Positions 46,779 to 57,657 of a stretch of DNA of 64,000 nt are shown piece by piece. Position numbers and translations under genes: made by a program. Position 1 is the first letter of the stretch. Every line of letters begins with the position of its first letter. The notes under the pieces are model-generated. The model worked only from the letters and a program-made list of their open reading frames with translations. It was not told the origin of the DNA and made no database searches. The DNA lies in NCBI GenBank assembly GCA_020747015.1, contig JAGTJM010000015.1, forward strand, positions 62,001-126,000, written 5' to 3'. This DNA comes from Pyrenochaeta sp. MPI-SDFR-AT-0127. Taxonomy: Eukaryota > Ascomycota > Dothideomycetes > Pleosporales > Cucurbitariaceae.

Positions 46779-48525
46779 TCACACGGGGTTCTTCTGGGCC
46801 GCTTTTGCAGCATCAATGTTCAGCTCTGGACCCGGCTCGGCTTCCGCTTCCTCCATAATGATCTCTTTGGCAGTACTTTCGAGCGATTGCTCTGGCTCGC
46901 CTATGGATTTTCTCGCTTGTGCCACAATAGCCTCTGCCTCAGTCACTCCGCCCTTTAAGGTGGCCTGGTCCCCGTCAACGCCCATTGCAGCCTCGTTCTT
47001 ACGCTGACGAAGTGCTTTGTTGTCGAAACGTACAACCATGCAGGAGAGGTTATCTGTCGAAAACCGTGCCAGGGCGTAATCGACGAGCTTTTTCGAAGCT
47101 TCCTGCGGGTCTTGAATCTGGCGGACCAAGTCCACAGCTTCTTGATCAGAGCAGACATCCCAGAGCTAGACTCGTCAGCAAACGGACCATTATAGGAGTT
47201 ATGATACTTACACCATCGCATGCGAGGATGAGGAACTCATCCTGATCTGCCTGTATAACCGTCTCCGTAGTATACGGATGTCCAGTGACCAAGTCCTTCA
47301 TGTACGCATCGCCTAGAGCTCGTGTAACGGCAAGGACACCGTTAACGCGGTTATTGAGTATCAAGCCACCAGCACTAGCGACACGACGCCCCTCGTTCTC
47401 GTCACTGCCTTTGTGATCATATGAGAGACGAAGCGCTCGACCATTCCGACATAAAACAATACGCGCATCGCCAACGTTTGCGGTATAGAGTACCCTTTGC
47501 CGACTTGCCTCACTTCGTAGCTTTGTCTCCACTTGTTGTTCACTCGTAGGCTCTGTGGGAGTTGCATCAGTACCATCTGTTCTGGACTCGCCGCCTTCGC
47601 CAGCATGCTTGATAGCGGATACTGCAGCAGGCGCGAACAAAACTGAACCGGTAGATGATTGGGCGTTTGGAACTCGATCCTCCCATCGCAAGACTGCGAT
47701 TACTGCTGTGCAGCCACTGTTCTTGAGCGGCAATTTTTCGAGTTGTTGGTCAACCACCGTGAATGTTTGATCGAGCAATTCAGGTATGGGAGTGTTGGGA
47801 TTCTTGCGAATAGTATCTTCCAGAATTAAGTGTAGCTTCTTGCCGCACCAGTCGGCTGCAAAAGTGCCAGCATGCCCATCGAATATAGCAAAATATCCAT
47901 TGTCTGTTTCGATGACTGGTTGCGCAGAGAGATCAGAGCGGGTTGAGGCAGTATCGGAAACAGAACCCGTCTTGTCTGCTCCGTACGACGGGGCAGGTGT
48001 GCTCAAGAAGTTGTACAAGTATGCGTGTGTATCCTCCATTGTCCGTCTGCACTTCTTGTTTTTGTCTTCTGTGACACCTACTCTGAAAGTAGATCGCGGA
48101 CCTGGGGAAGATTCGCCGGCAGAGTTGTTCAGGGAACCCTGGGGAACACTGAGCGCCGCATCGGACTTGCCCAGCTTCTGCATGGGAGTTTGAGCAGTCT
48201 GCGTAGACATGGCAGAGTTGGAGGATGTAGGAGAAGAACCGCTCAAATGTAGTGACTGTTTGGCGCTCGAGAACATATCCCTGGCACGCGACACCCCACT
48301 ACTCCGGCGTTTTTTCTCAGTATTTGGGGCGGAGCCACTGTCGCTGTTCTTTCGGTCGACAGACGTGGTCCCGTTGCCGGCAACGTTTACGCCGCCAGAG
48401 GTTCCAACGTCTATGGGGGCTGATGAAGCCGACGAAGCCGCTGGCGCGGGCTTTTGTGATTCGCTCATTGCAGGGCCGTCGATGGCAGCCAATTCGTCTT
48501 CCTTTCCAGGAGAGGTCCCAAACAT
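46779..48525 (-). CDS. PTC1: PP2C-type Ser/Thr phosphatase, Ptc1-like
   Basis: Exons 47212-48525 and 46779-47165 (minus strand) join in phase 0 over a 46-nt intron and give 566 residues. An N-terminal Ser-rich region of about 145 residues precedes the PPM domain. Metal-binding and catalytic motifs are intact: KCRRTMEDTHAYLYNF (Glu164, Asp165), FAIFDGHAG (Asp216, Gly217), ANVGDARIVL, GRRVASAGG, ALGDAYMKD, LACDGLWDV (from about 436) and STDNLSCMVV. A Ptc1-type insert and a Glu/Ala-rich C-terminal tail follow. Ptc1 dephosphorylates MAP kinases of the HOG and cell-wall pathways in yeast; the ortholog call is by resemblance. A further intron (48542-48605) lies upstream. The frame there stays open but has no ATG, so I place the start at 48525 and treat that intron as 5' UTR. 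Confidence 0.86.
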
Positions 48526-49584
48526 GCGATTCAGCAGACCTCTATGAGATAAGGAAGTACAAGATCAGTATGTGTTACATGCGCGATCTGTCGACATGCA
48601 CTTACCCTTGGGAGGAGAAGCTGCGCCGCTTGTTTCCTGCCAGGTTGAAGGTTTCGCGACAGCGCTTTATATACAATAGCAGGTAGTAGGTGGTATCGGC
48701 TACACTGTGGAGCTTAAAGACCGAGTGGAAGATTAATAACTCGAGGGAGGAGGTGTGGGCGGCGTTGGGAGAGTTGGCGATAGCTAGAGTTAAGCGCTGT
48801 ATGACGTACGATGCGCGCCGGCGGGACTGTCAAGGTGAAGCGCGAATTGAACGGCAAGGCTCAGAGCTGTCAAGGAACGCAAGGCGGTAAGGATCTAGAT
48901 TGGACGGGCTCTAGGAGGAACGTCTTGAATTTGTTCTTTGACGGACGGGAACAACTTGAAGGACGGTCGTCTGGCTGGAGGGGACGTAGGTACCCTACCC
49001 CGCTCCAGGCCGCAAAGCTGGTGGTGGCTGAACGATAGTACGTGGTCTTGTGACTTTGACTATGCGTAAACAGTCAAGTCTCAAGGGTGCTCAAGGCGTT
49101 AATTTCACTTTGGGTTGTGGTGAACTTGCGATCTGCAGGATCTAGGCTCTGATTGAAGCTGGCCAGTTGTAAGGATTGGGGCCAATTGCGCAGAACATTA
49201 TCTAGATCTTAGCTGTAGCTAATAAATACTAGTCACAAAACACTTGGAGCTCCACCAGAACAAGCCGATTTTTTTTGTTAGTCTGTACTGATGTCTATCA
49301 CCCTACGTTCCTAACTTTCCATGCGCATAAAATCGATCATCAAAGCAGCATACATTATGGCTCCAGCATCATGCTAGGCCCATTTCGTGAGTTGCCAATC
49401 TATGTGTGAAGGGTTTGGTAGATAGAACAGAGGAGGGAGACCTAGGTCAATTTGAGCCAAGGCTGCTGAGCATTTGTACACAGTCGAATATCGACTTGCC
49501 CCAGATGGTAACCAGCCTGTAGCTGAAGAGAAGTATCATCACATCTTGTGCCCTGGTTATTGATGTCTTGAATTCTTCAATCCT
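48526..49584. other. PP2C promoter/leader and VPS2 3' flank
   Basis: Contains a probable 5' UTR intron of the PP2C gene at 48542-48605 (GTAAGT...TCATAG on the minus strand) and a TATA-like element just upstream. The remainder, to 49584, shows no supported gene. Confidence 0.45.
48665..48673 (-). promoter_or_regulatory. TATA-like box of the PP2C gene
   Basis: TATATAAAG on the minus strand, 60-70 bases before the donor of the presumed 5' UTR intron. A transcription start about 30 bases downstream would leave a short untranslated first exon ending at 48606. The promoter role is inferred. Confidence 0.4.
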
Positions 49585-50455
49585 TCATCTCCGCAAACTA
49601 TCCAACCGGGCCTGGAGATCATCGTCGCCAGGATCAGCTCCTCCACCGCCAATAGCCTGAGCTACACGTGTTTCAGGCACCGCATTCTTTTGAAGGCCGC
49701 TGGGTGTCTCGCCGAGCTGTGGAGTGTTAGCGCATATTTAACATTGAAAAAGTAGAACATACAGCTTGACCAAGGTCAATACCTATCTCATCCAGAACTT
49801 GGTTGACGACATCTTCACTCTCTTCCTCATCCTCGAGACCTGTGGCATCGTCGATGGCATCATCCATCATCTCTTGTCTCTCGTCCATGATGTCATTCTC
49901 TTTCTCAAACTCCATAGCAATACGCTGGAGAGCCGGGAGATTCATCTGTCGATTCATGTTACTGAGTAATGCTGGTGAGCGTTAGATATGGCCTCTATAT
50001 GACAAGTTCTGGACTTACATGTTGCGCCCTTCATTGACTGCATCATCTGCTCATTGCTGCGGACAGTCTGTCTGTTGTCAGTCGGCCCCCTTCAAGTGCT
50101 GGTCTGGGCATCCAACCTGTATCCGTAAAGAGATTGCCTGGAGCTGAGTCCGCATCTGGTAGAACTTCTGAATGTATCTTTCAAGGTGTCAGTCTTGCAC
50201 ACGCCATGACGCAATACGTGCAAGTCCAGCATACCTTCTTGTCCGTACAAGATCTTTCGCTTGTATACGCAGAGGTCCCATCTGTCCATTCTTTGCACTC
50301 TTCTTGATGTCTGCCACTAGCTTCTTCTCTTGGTTCTCAAGCTTCACGCGCTCGCGGTCTAGTTCTCGCTGTGTCTTTTCGAGTGCTCGTTGATGCTTCC
50401 TTAGTCGCTCTGCCGGCGTCATCCGCTTCCCAAAAGCCCACTCGACTATGTTCAT
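49585..50455 (-). CDS. VPS2: ESCRT-III subunit Vps2 (CHMP2)
   Basis: Five exons on the minus strand (50235-50455, 50117-50177, 50019-50067, 49763-49971, 49585-49716) with introns of 46-57 nt give 223 residues. The start MNIVEWAFGKRMTPAERLRKHQRAL is diagnostic for Vps2/CHMP2. The long basic helical hairpin (VKLENQEKKLVADIKKSAK) is followed by the acidic C-terminal part and a terminal MIM1-like helix (DDDLQARLDSLRR) that recruits the Vps4 ATPase. Vps2 caps ESCRT-III filaments in multivesicular-body sorting and other membrane scission. The second intron has a GTTGGA donor. It is divergent from an unknown gene at 51140. Confidence 0.95.
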
Positions 50456-51139
50456 CGTTGCGGTTGGGAGTTCAGACTATGAAGAGGGAGGGAGGGGCGT
50501 CTGCGAACACGCGGGGTGTATCGTGGAATTGGCGGAGGGGGATACGTAGCCGGCAGTGACTGCTACTTGGGCAAGCTGGACGAGTTTGTGAAAGCTTGAC
50601 TGTGGCCAAGATCTTAGGAAGAAGTGGTCAGCTCACATAAGACGAGCGCAGGTTCTCCTCAGTGTGCTTGGAGTTGCGTATGAACTGGTTGATTCGTGGA
50701 AGTGCATTAGGCAAGACGGTTCCAGGGTACTCGTATCATGCCCAGCCTTTTGTCACGCTCACAGGCCGACATTGTCAAACCTCATAGTATTCCATGATTA
50801 AAACTAGGGAATGTCCATTGCTAATTCCTGTCCATTTCAACACCACTCCCACAGGCGAATTTGCTTAGATGCGCCAGATGTAACACATTGCCGCGGTATT
50901 GCCCCGAACCTTCGTCGACAGCTGCCAAGCCTGACGTGCATCTACCGCCATTTCGCCGCCACCGCTCCCGACAATTGTCTTTCACTCACGACATGCACCA
51001 TTCAACATTTGCGCACGACAATTAACCGCCTAGATAGAATCCTGATCGTCGCGCCGATAACTCCTAGCCCGGAGAGTCTTCCAGCAGCCGCGATGCAGGC
51101 TCGCCTGATGCCTTTCTCCCGCGGCGAGGGCCAGGATAT
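50456..51139. promoter_or_regulatory. divergent promoter region, VPS2 and the unknown gene
   Basis: 684 bp between opposite start codons. A 110-codon plus-strand frame ends in an ATGA overlap with the ATG at 51140 and looks like leader sequence rather than a protein gene. Confidence 0.35.
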
Positions 51140-51849
51140 ATGACGGTTGGAGGAGGCTCTACGCCTGAAGCCGCCGCCTGCCTTGTGTCGATGCTAGACG
51201 ATGACTCTGAATACGGAGGAAGCCTTCACAATGGAGAGACTTCGATGTCGAGCTGGCATTCTAACATCGGCGAGGAGAGACAAAACGATGCAGCTAACAA
51301 ATGCTTCCAGTTGTTATTGGAGTGTCGAACATCCTGGCATCAGTGCCAAAGTCTCTACCTCATCGACCCAGCGCGAAGCTAGCTCAACAATTAGCAGTCA
51401 TCGATTGCACCCATCAGAATGCCCTGCGTATCAGCTCCAAAATCCGGCGCGCACTTAAAGGGCCGGCTAACGATGTACGCATCGGCTTGCAGAGAAACGT
51501 GGAAAAGCTGCAGCTCAAGAAGGAAGAGACGAGCAAGATTAAGATGGAAACTGAAGTTACCCAAAAGGCGTTTGCAGGAATTCAGACTGGCATACCTTGG
51601 TCCATTCGGGCTTTCTCTGTGTACATACAAGAACAAATACCCCCCTTGCCTTTTCAGTATATCATCTATATCATCATTCATAGGCCTTTGTGTGCATGTA
51701 TGTTGAGTTTCAAAGTGCCGCCAAGCAGTCGCGTGGATCCAGGTGGTCCGGACAACGTCATCTTAGATCTCAACGTGTCTGACCATACATCTTTGCATCT
51801 CTTTACTATTTGCCCCTCCATGGCTCCCGCACCACCGCAACCTCCCTGA
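51140..51849 (+). CDS. unknown protein with helical core, upstream of dscA
   Basis: I do not recognise this protein. Two frames look coding in series: 51140-51382 (LDDDSEYGGSLHNGETSMSS, NKCFQLLLECRTSWHQCQ) and 51301-51849 (VIDCTHQNALRISSKIRRAL, VRIGLQRNVEKLQLKKEE, VTQKAFAGIQTG). An intron 51351-51394 (GTCTCT...TTAG, again with a tandem TAGCAG end) links them in phase to give 221 residues. A one-base frameshift near 51375-51390 is the alternative. The central part is helical and charged, likely a coiled coil. The last 80 residues are not convincing and an unseen 3' intron is possible. As drawn, its TGA overlaps the dscA start as TGATG. Confidence 0.5.
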
Positions 51850-54305
51850 TGGAAGTTCGCCGCGACCCAAGAAGCTTCCTCTTCTTCATAATCCTGCTGC
51901 TCCTTATCAATAGTCCGGAGCCGCAACAGCCGACCTTCAACGCGCGAGCGCGATTCGAAGAGCTTCTTGAACGCGAGCACAACCAGCTTGATATCCTTAA
52001 TAGAACGAGATATGGCGACTTCAATGCACGCAAGGATAAATGGCTGAATATCACTGGGCTGAGGGATGAAGATGGGTTTGCGTGGGAGTTGTTGGACCCA
52101 GTTAGGCAACGAGCGAAGGAGCAGTCGGAACGACTGTTGGGAGACAGATGGAAGAGTCTACTTGACGGCAGGTTAGAAGAAGAGGAACATGACATCCCGG
52201 TGTACAAGAATCTCTCTGGCTATGTGCAGGGCGAGTGGGCGCGCTCCCTCCTCAGCCGAGTACGGCACCCAGAGGACATGGGCAACTCATCTATGATCCC
52301 GGATAACCCGTTTGCACATCTATTGGATTTCGACAGGAACTTGACAGGGACAGGAGGACCGTTGCGACTACATATCACAGAATTGGAAGATAAAATGCGT
52401 AGGAACGAGAACAAGACAGTGTCCGAAATCAGCGCGAAGGTGGTAATTGGAGATAACGATAGTTTCGGTGGCAACTGGTGGGAATTTGTGGTACACGGAG
52501 TGCACTTTCTACAGAGTGGCACAGCGGTTTTGACTACGACGAGCGATCGTTATGCTGGCATATTCGCTCTCCCGCACCTCCAGATCTCGCAGCATCTCTA
52601 CTCCACCTCGCAGGAGTTCTTGAATTGGACAATTCACGAGGCCATCCAACGGCAGGAGAATCGAGCGTTCCCCCTTTGGAACCCTTGGACATCTTCGGCT
52701 GAAGGCGGCAATGAGGGCTTGTTCCAAGGCCATCACTGCGAATTCGTGCTCTACCTTCAAGAGGTTCCGAGCCAGTACAGCGTTGACATGGACTGGCTTG
52801 AGTACGAGATGCGGTATCCTACTGGAGCCCCGATTCCTCCACACGCACAGTTATCGATATCCATGGTAGGCTTCTCGCCAGACTGCGGCTTTGTCATAGA
52901 ATCGAAGGGCCCTCCAGACTTTCCGCCTTCAGAAGCCATGCACCTTAATGGCTCAAAGACTGAGGACTTTAATGGTCGAGCCAGGAATAGCATTATAGCT
53001 TTCGCCGTGGCCTTGGCCTTTCAGTTATCGTTCCTGATAAAGCAAATGAAAGACACTGCAACGCCATCAATGCGCAGCCGGGTTAGTTTCTACACCATTG
53101 CGATGATGGCATTGGGCGATGGGTTTACATTCCTGATTCTGATATTCATGTATCTGTTCCTCGGTACGTCGCAGCTGGCATTGTATAGCATCGCATTCAT
53201 AGCACTGTTTTCAGTGCTTACACATCTCCGATTCTTGATGGATATCTGGGCAGTACAAGCTGCAGAACGAGCACGACAAGAGCGACAACAAGCACCTGCA
53301 GCGACAGCGCCAACCCCAGCCCCTGCTACGAGTGCCCCATCTCCAGCGCCTATCTCGACAGATGGTGGCTTACCACTTCCAACAACGGCTCCTCGACCTC
53401 GCCCACCGACACCTATCATTATTGCTCCAGATCAAGACGACCCCTTGGAAGACGCAACGCCTATAGCCAATAACGCCACTACAACTGCAAACACCAATCC
53501 TCGCGCTGAACTTGGGGCCCTCTATAGCCGTTTCTGCCTCCTCCTAATAGTCATCTTCTTTATTACCATCCAATTCGCTACGGCTCGCACTATGTACCGC
53601 AGCATCTACTTCAGCGTAGTTTCCTTTCTGTACTTGTCCTTCTGGGTACCACAGATCTACCGGAATATCATGCGCAACTGCCGGAAAGCGTTGCGTTGGG
53701 ACTACGTCGTCGGCACTAGTATCGTCCGCATTATTCCTGTCGCGTATTTCTACCTAAAGGAAGATAACGTGCTGTTCTCACGGACAGACTGGAGGGGTTT
53801 CGCGGTGTTGTTGGGATGGCTGTGGATCCAGGGTGTCATTCTGGGAACTCAGGAGGTGCTGGGACCGAGATTCTTCATAAGAGAAGGGTGGGCGCCACCG
53901 GCGTATGATTATCATCCTATCTTGAGGGAGGATGAGGAAGGTGCTAAGATGCCCCTGAATATCACAACGATGGAGGCAACATCACCGACTACGCTAGACG
54001 AGTCTGCTTCATCCACAGGCGCGACTGACACGGGTGTGCCAAGCAAGTCTGCCGGTGAATCTAAAGGCAAAAACAAGAAGGTCTTTGATTGCAGTATCTG
54101 CGCGCAAGATATTGAAGTACCGATCATACCGGCGGGTGCTGATGAAGCAAGTGTCGCGGGCATGGGCAGTACAAGCATGATCTTACAGAGGAGGCAGTAT
54201 ATGGTCACGCCTTGTCGGCATGTATTCCATACGGAATGTCTCGAAGGGTGGATGAAGTACAGACTTCTCTGTCCAAATTGTCGCGAATCTCTGCCGCCGC
54301 TGTAG
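51849..54305 (+). CDS. dscA: transmembrane RING E3 ligase DscA/Tul1
   Basis: Single exon of 818 residues from ATG 51849. The in-frame extension upstream to 51810 lacks an ATG. An N-terminal signal anchor (SFLFFIILLLLI) is followed by a luminal domain of about 360 residues with many N-glycosylation sequons. A polytopic membrane region then runs from about 375 to 690, split by a Pro/Ala-rich cytosolic loop. The C-terminus is a RING-H2 finger (748-818; CSICAQDIEVP, then CRHVFHTECLEGWMKYRLLCPNC) with an insert between the second and third metal ligands. This architecture is that of Tul1/DscA, the catalytic subunit of the Dsc complex in Golgi and endosomes. In Aspergillus and fission yeast it licenses SREBP cleavage; in budding yeast it sorts membrane proteins for degradation. 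Neighbours Vps2 and a rhomboid act in related processes. Confidence 0.93.
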   Translation: MEVRRDPRSFLFFIILLLLINSPEPQQPTFNARARFEELLEREHNQLDILNRTRYGDFNARKDKWLNITGLRDEDGFAWELLDPVRQRAKEQSERLLGDRWKSLLDGRLEEEEHDIPVYKNLSGYVQGEWARSLLSRVRHPEDMGNSSMIPDNPFAHLLDFDRNLTGTGGPLRLHITELEDKMRRNENKTVSEISAKVVIGDNDSFGGNWWEFVVHGVHFLQSGTAVLTTTSDRYAGIFALPHLQISQHLYSTSQEFLNWTIHEAIQRQENRAFPLWNPWTSSAEGGNEGLFQGHHCEFVLYLQEVPSQYSVDMDWLEYEMRYPTGAPIPPHAQLSISMVGFSPDCGFVIESKGPPDFPPSEAMHLNGSKTEDFNGRARNSIIAFAVALAFQLSFLIKQMKDTATPSMRSRVSFYTIAMMALGDGFTFLILIFMYLFLGTSQLALYSIAFIALFSVLTHLRFLMDIWAVQAAERARQERQQAPAATAPTPAPATSAPSPAPISTDGGLPLPTTAPRPRPPTPIIIAPDQDDPLEDATPIANNATTTANTNPRAELGALYSRFCLLLIVIFFITIQFATARTMYRSIYFSVVSFLYLSFWVPQIYRNIMRNCRKALRWDYVVGTSIVRIIPVAYFYLKEDNVLFSRTDWRGFAVLLGWLWIQGVILGTQEVLGPRFFIREGWAPPAYDYHPILREDEEGAKMPLNITTMEATSPTTLDESASSTGATDTGVPSKSAGESKGKNKKVFDCSICAQDIEVPIIPAGADEASVAGMGSTSMILQRRQYMVTPCRHVFHTECLEGWMKYRLLCPNCRESLPPL

Positions 54306-55559
54306 AAGAGTAACATAATGGCAGCGTATTGGTATGATTTACTCAAGATGCCAAGCTGATTTTGTGATGCCGTGACATGTTCATGACACCCGCGCCACAC
54401 AATATGCACTTCTGCAGATGGCACTTGACCAGCGAGGTCTTCAATCGAATCATGTTTGTTATCGCTGTGAGTGTTCTGTGATATTATTCTTCCTCAGCAG
54501 TAGCTATGTGCATTTCGTTGGCCTCACCGATATAGTCTAGCGCAATTTTTTGCATAGTCTCCTTTGGGACCTTCTCGGCTTCCAGAGCTGTCATCAACAC
54601 GTCGAAATTACCGTGGAAACGTTGTTGCTCTGCTGTTTCAGTAGGAGAAGTGTTATTTCCACATTGCGATATCTCCAGAGGCAAGGGACTGATTTGATTT
54701 GATAGGTCGCGTTCTCGGGTTCACAGTCGATGCTTTGTAATTAAAACAACGGTCATCAAACTATCCGCAACGGTGACGATGTGACTGGAAGACCGCGTGT
54801 TCATGTGGAGCAAACTTCCACAACAGGTGGAGCAACCGTCCACGGCAGAGCTGAAAGTTGACTTGGCACGTCACTGTCTCGGGTGGCTGTCAAGAACCGC
54901 GTCCAAACTCCCCGTAAGCGCGGGAACTTTACTCTAGCCTCAGGGCGACGTGTATAAGGTGACAGGCGTCCAGCGAACAGGGTACCGTAGAATATTGCTC
55001 ATGCCCTGCTTAATCTTCGGAAGAGGTTTGGAGCACTGCTGCAGCGGCGGGATATTCTTAGCAGCCGGCGCCACAGATCGGCGGCTGGCTGACCAGGATG
55101 CCAACGGGGCGCAGCGTTGAACCTCGCGCCGTTTGAGCCTGGTCGGCTGCGCAAGCCAGACCAGAAACCTCAGCCTTTCTGATTCAAGATTTCCCTTCGC
55201 TTGTGCTGCGGCAAGATCCGCGGCGTCGTGTTCATACTTAAGGAGCGCCGAGTGCTGGATTCTTTGGCGCGCGCCCCTGCTCGCATTCTGAGACATCAAA
55301 CAAAACCATCCTGTCCAAGGGCAGAACACTCGCTGACTTCTGTAACGCATCATCGCCTCAGCTGGGACCAGGCATAGACTAGGCCACTTTCCCTTTCCGA
55401 GGCCTCTCTTACCTCTTCTCCACGTCTTTGCCTAGCATCAACCATATTCTCCGAAGCCCGTTCCGCTCGCTGGACCGCGCTCCCTTCACACCTGCGAACT
55501 CCGTCACAATCACCTTGACACCTTGTCTCAAGTCGCACCGCTCAGGAGCGCAAGCAACC
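54306..55559. other. intergenic region with one weak small frame
   Basis: The 3' flank of dscA, a possible short minus-strand coding segment (54484-54684) and the C/T-rich leader of the rhomboid gene. A 137-codon minus frame near 54940-55353 is Arg-rich and unsupported. Confidence 0.4.
54484..54684 (-). other. possible last exon of a small unknown gene
   Basis: This stretch encodes a soluble, helical-looking segment (ETAEQQRFHGNFDVLMTALE, then KETMQKIALDYIGEANEM) ending in TAEEE and a stop. The frame has no ATG; its only start-like codon is TTG, and a TGA closes it about 40 bases further upstream. If real, a 5' exon must join here through an intron not yet identified. The amino-acid content looks more protein-like than chance frames nearby. 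Confidence 0.25.
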
Positions 55560-57263
55560 ATGGCTGCGAACGATTACTACAACACTTCCTACGGCCAGCA
55601 ACCCTCAAGAACAGACGCCCCTCTTCCCGCAGTGCCAAACCATCCACAACACCCGGTCTCGCCCGTATCCTCCCCCTTCAACGACGACCACACATACCAC
55701 AGCTCCGGCGCCCAAGGGGGCTACCCCGACACATCATACTCCAACTTCAATTCTACCTCAAATCTCAACACTGGGCAGGGCCGGTACGACACCCCCGGCC
55801 ATCATTCAGATCCCTTTGCCGACCAGAACGCGATTCCGCTCCAAAGCCAACCGAAGATGGACAATGGAAGCCCAACGCAGTATAACGCAGACCCAGAGAG
55901 ATTTGGGGCGGGCGTAGAGAAGCGGAGAAAGAAGAAAAAGGGCTGGTTTAGTGGGAGGGTGACGTGGGTTGTGTACATTTTGACAACGGTGCAGATTGGC
56001 GTCTTTGTTGGAGAATTGATCAAGAATGGTATGTCTCGACGTGGAGGACGCTGGTGTTCTATGACATGTGCTAATAACACAATCAGGCATCCTAACAGGC
56101 TCTCCCATCCAAACCAAACCAAACTTCAACATCATGATCGGCCCCTCGCCCTACGTCCTCATCAACATGGGTGCCCGCTTCACCCCATGCATGCACAACA
56201 TCAAGCAGGTCATCGACGCCAAAGTAACCGCGTGGCCGTGCCCAAACACCACCTCTCTTGATCCCGGCTCCCTGACCTGCTCTCTCAGCGAGCTGTGCGG
56301 CATGGGCGGTGTGCCCGACCAAACTGGTATTGAAACCTTCAGGGACAGAAGCAAAGAGCCCAACCAGTGGTGGCGTTTCATTGTACCCATCTTCCTGCAC
56401 GCGGGAATCATTCATATCGGGTTCAATATGCTGTTGCAATTAACACTGGGGCGAGACATGGAGAAAGAAATCGGGCCGTTACGCTTTTCGCTGGTTTACT
56501 TCAGCGCAGGTATATTCGGTTTCGTACTGGGAGGAAATTATGCCGCAGACGGCATAACCTCTGTTGGCGCATCTGGCTCGCTCTTCGGCGTCCTTGCCCT
56601 CACACTCCTCGATCTCTTCTACAACTGGTCCACTCGTCGCTCGCCCGTCAAGGACCTTCTATTTCTCCTTCTCGACATTGCAATTGCATTCGTTCTCGGC
56701 CTCCTCCCCGGTCTGGATAATTTCTCCCACATTGGTGGTTTCCTCATGGGCATCGTCCTTGGCATCTGCCTGTTGCACTCGCCACAGTCATTACGGCAAC
56801 GAATCGGCCACGACGAGCCGCCTTACGCGACTGTAGATACACAGCCCTTGGCCCCAACAGGCACCGAGTCGAGATTCAAGATTGGCAACTTTGCCAAACA
56901 GCCAGTAGGCTTCTTCAAGGGTCGCAAACCGCTGTGGTGGGCGTGGTGGCTCGTCCGTGCTGGAGGCCTCGTAGCGGTGTTTATAGGATTCATTCTACTG
57001 CTGAGGAACTTTTACGAGTGGAGGAATACGTGCAGCTGGTGCAAGCATTTGACCTGCTTGGTAAGTTCTCTCTCTCTACTCTCCCTAGTACCATCAGCGT
57101 CAGTCAGGTGCTAATTGATTCATAGCCAATCTCAACAAACGGCGTTGAGTGGTGTGATATTGGTGGTCTCAACTTGACCACAAGTGGTGGCAATTCGAAA
57201 CGCGGCTTGGGACCAGTGGATCTGGCGCAGTTCACATCCGAGGCCTTGGGAATGATGATGTAA
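55560..57263 (+). CDS. rhomboid intramembrane serine protease
   Basis: Exons 55560-56028, 56087-57060 and 57126-57263 (introns 58 and 65 nt) give 526 residues; the ATG context is AACCATGG. A disordered cytosolic N-terminus of about 130 residues ends in a KRRKKKKG anchor before the first membrane helix. A Cys-bearing luminal loop follows, then the rhomboid core with FIVPIFLHAGIIHIGFNML, catalytic Ser319 in VGASGSLFG and catalytic His371 in NFSHIGGFLMG. The dyad is complete, so it should be active. A last helix and a Cys-containing tail (SWCKHLTCL, EWCDIGGL) close the protein. Length and layout resemble the long fungal rhomboids (RbdA-type), rather than the short RbdB that acts in SREBP cleavage. 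It lies 1.25 kb downstream of dscA on the same strand. Confidence 0.92.
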
Positions 57264-57657
57264 AAGCTCGTAATCAAAGAGTGTAAAGTACATGATATGT
57301 GTAATCGTTTTTGAGCGCAAAATTACGGCCGGTAGGATTGGATTAGGAGCATTGATACCATTGCTTTGCAAGGATACAGAATATTGGGCTAGTATGAGTA
57401 CATGACTAGATCGAGTATAGGATGGGGTATAAGCATAAATTTAACCCTAATGTCAAGTATTAAGAAGCCATTTTTTCTCTTCCCACCACGAAGTCACAGC
57501 AATCGTTTCTGGAGCATCATGGATATCGTAATTCCATGACAACGTCTGAGCTCCGGCCTTGATTTGCCGAGCACTAGACCAAGTCTCAGCTCACCATCAT
57601 AATAGCGTCCGAAGTCTTCGTTACCTTCATAAAGCAGCTACCAGTTCAAGAGGCGTG
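57264..57657. other. intergenic between convergent genes
   Basis: 394 bp between the rhomboid stop (+) and the C2H2 protein stop (-). AT-rich, presumably both 3' UTRs; nothing else is seen. Confidence 0.4.
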
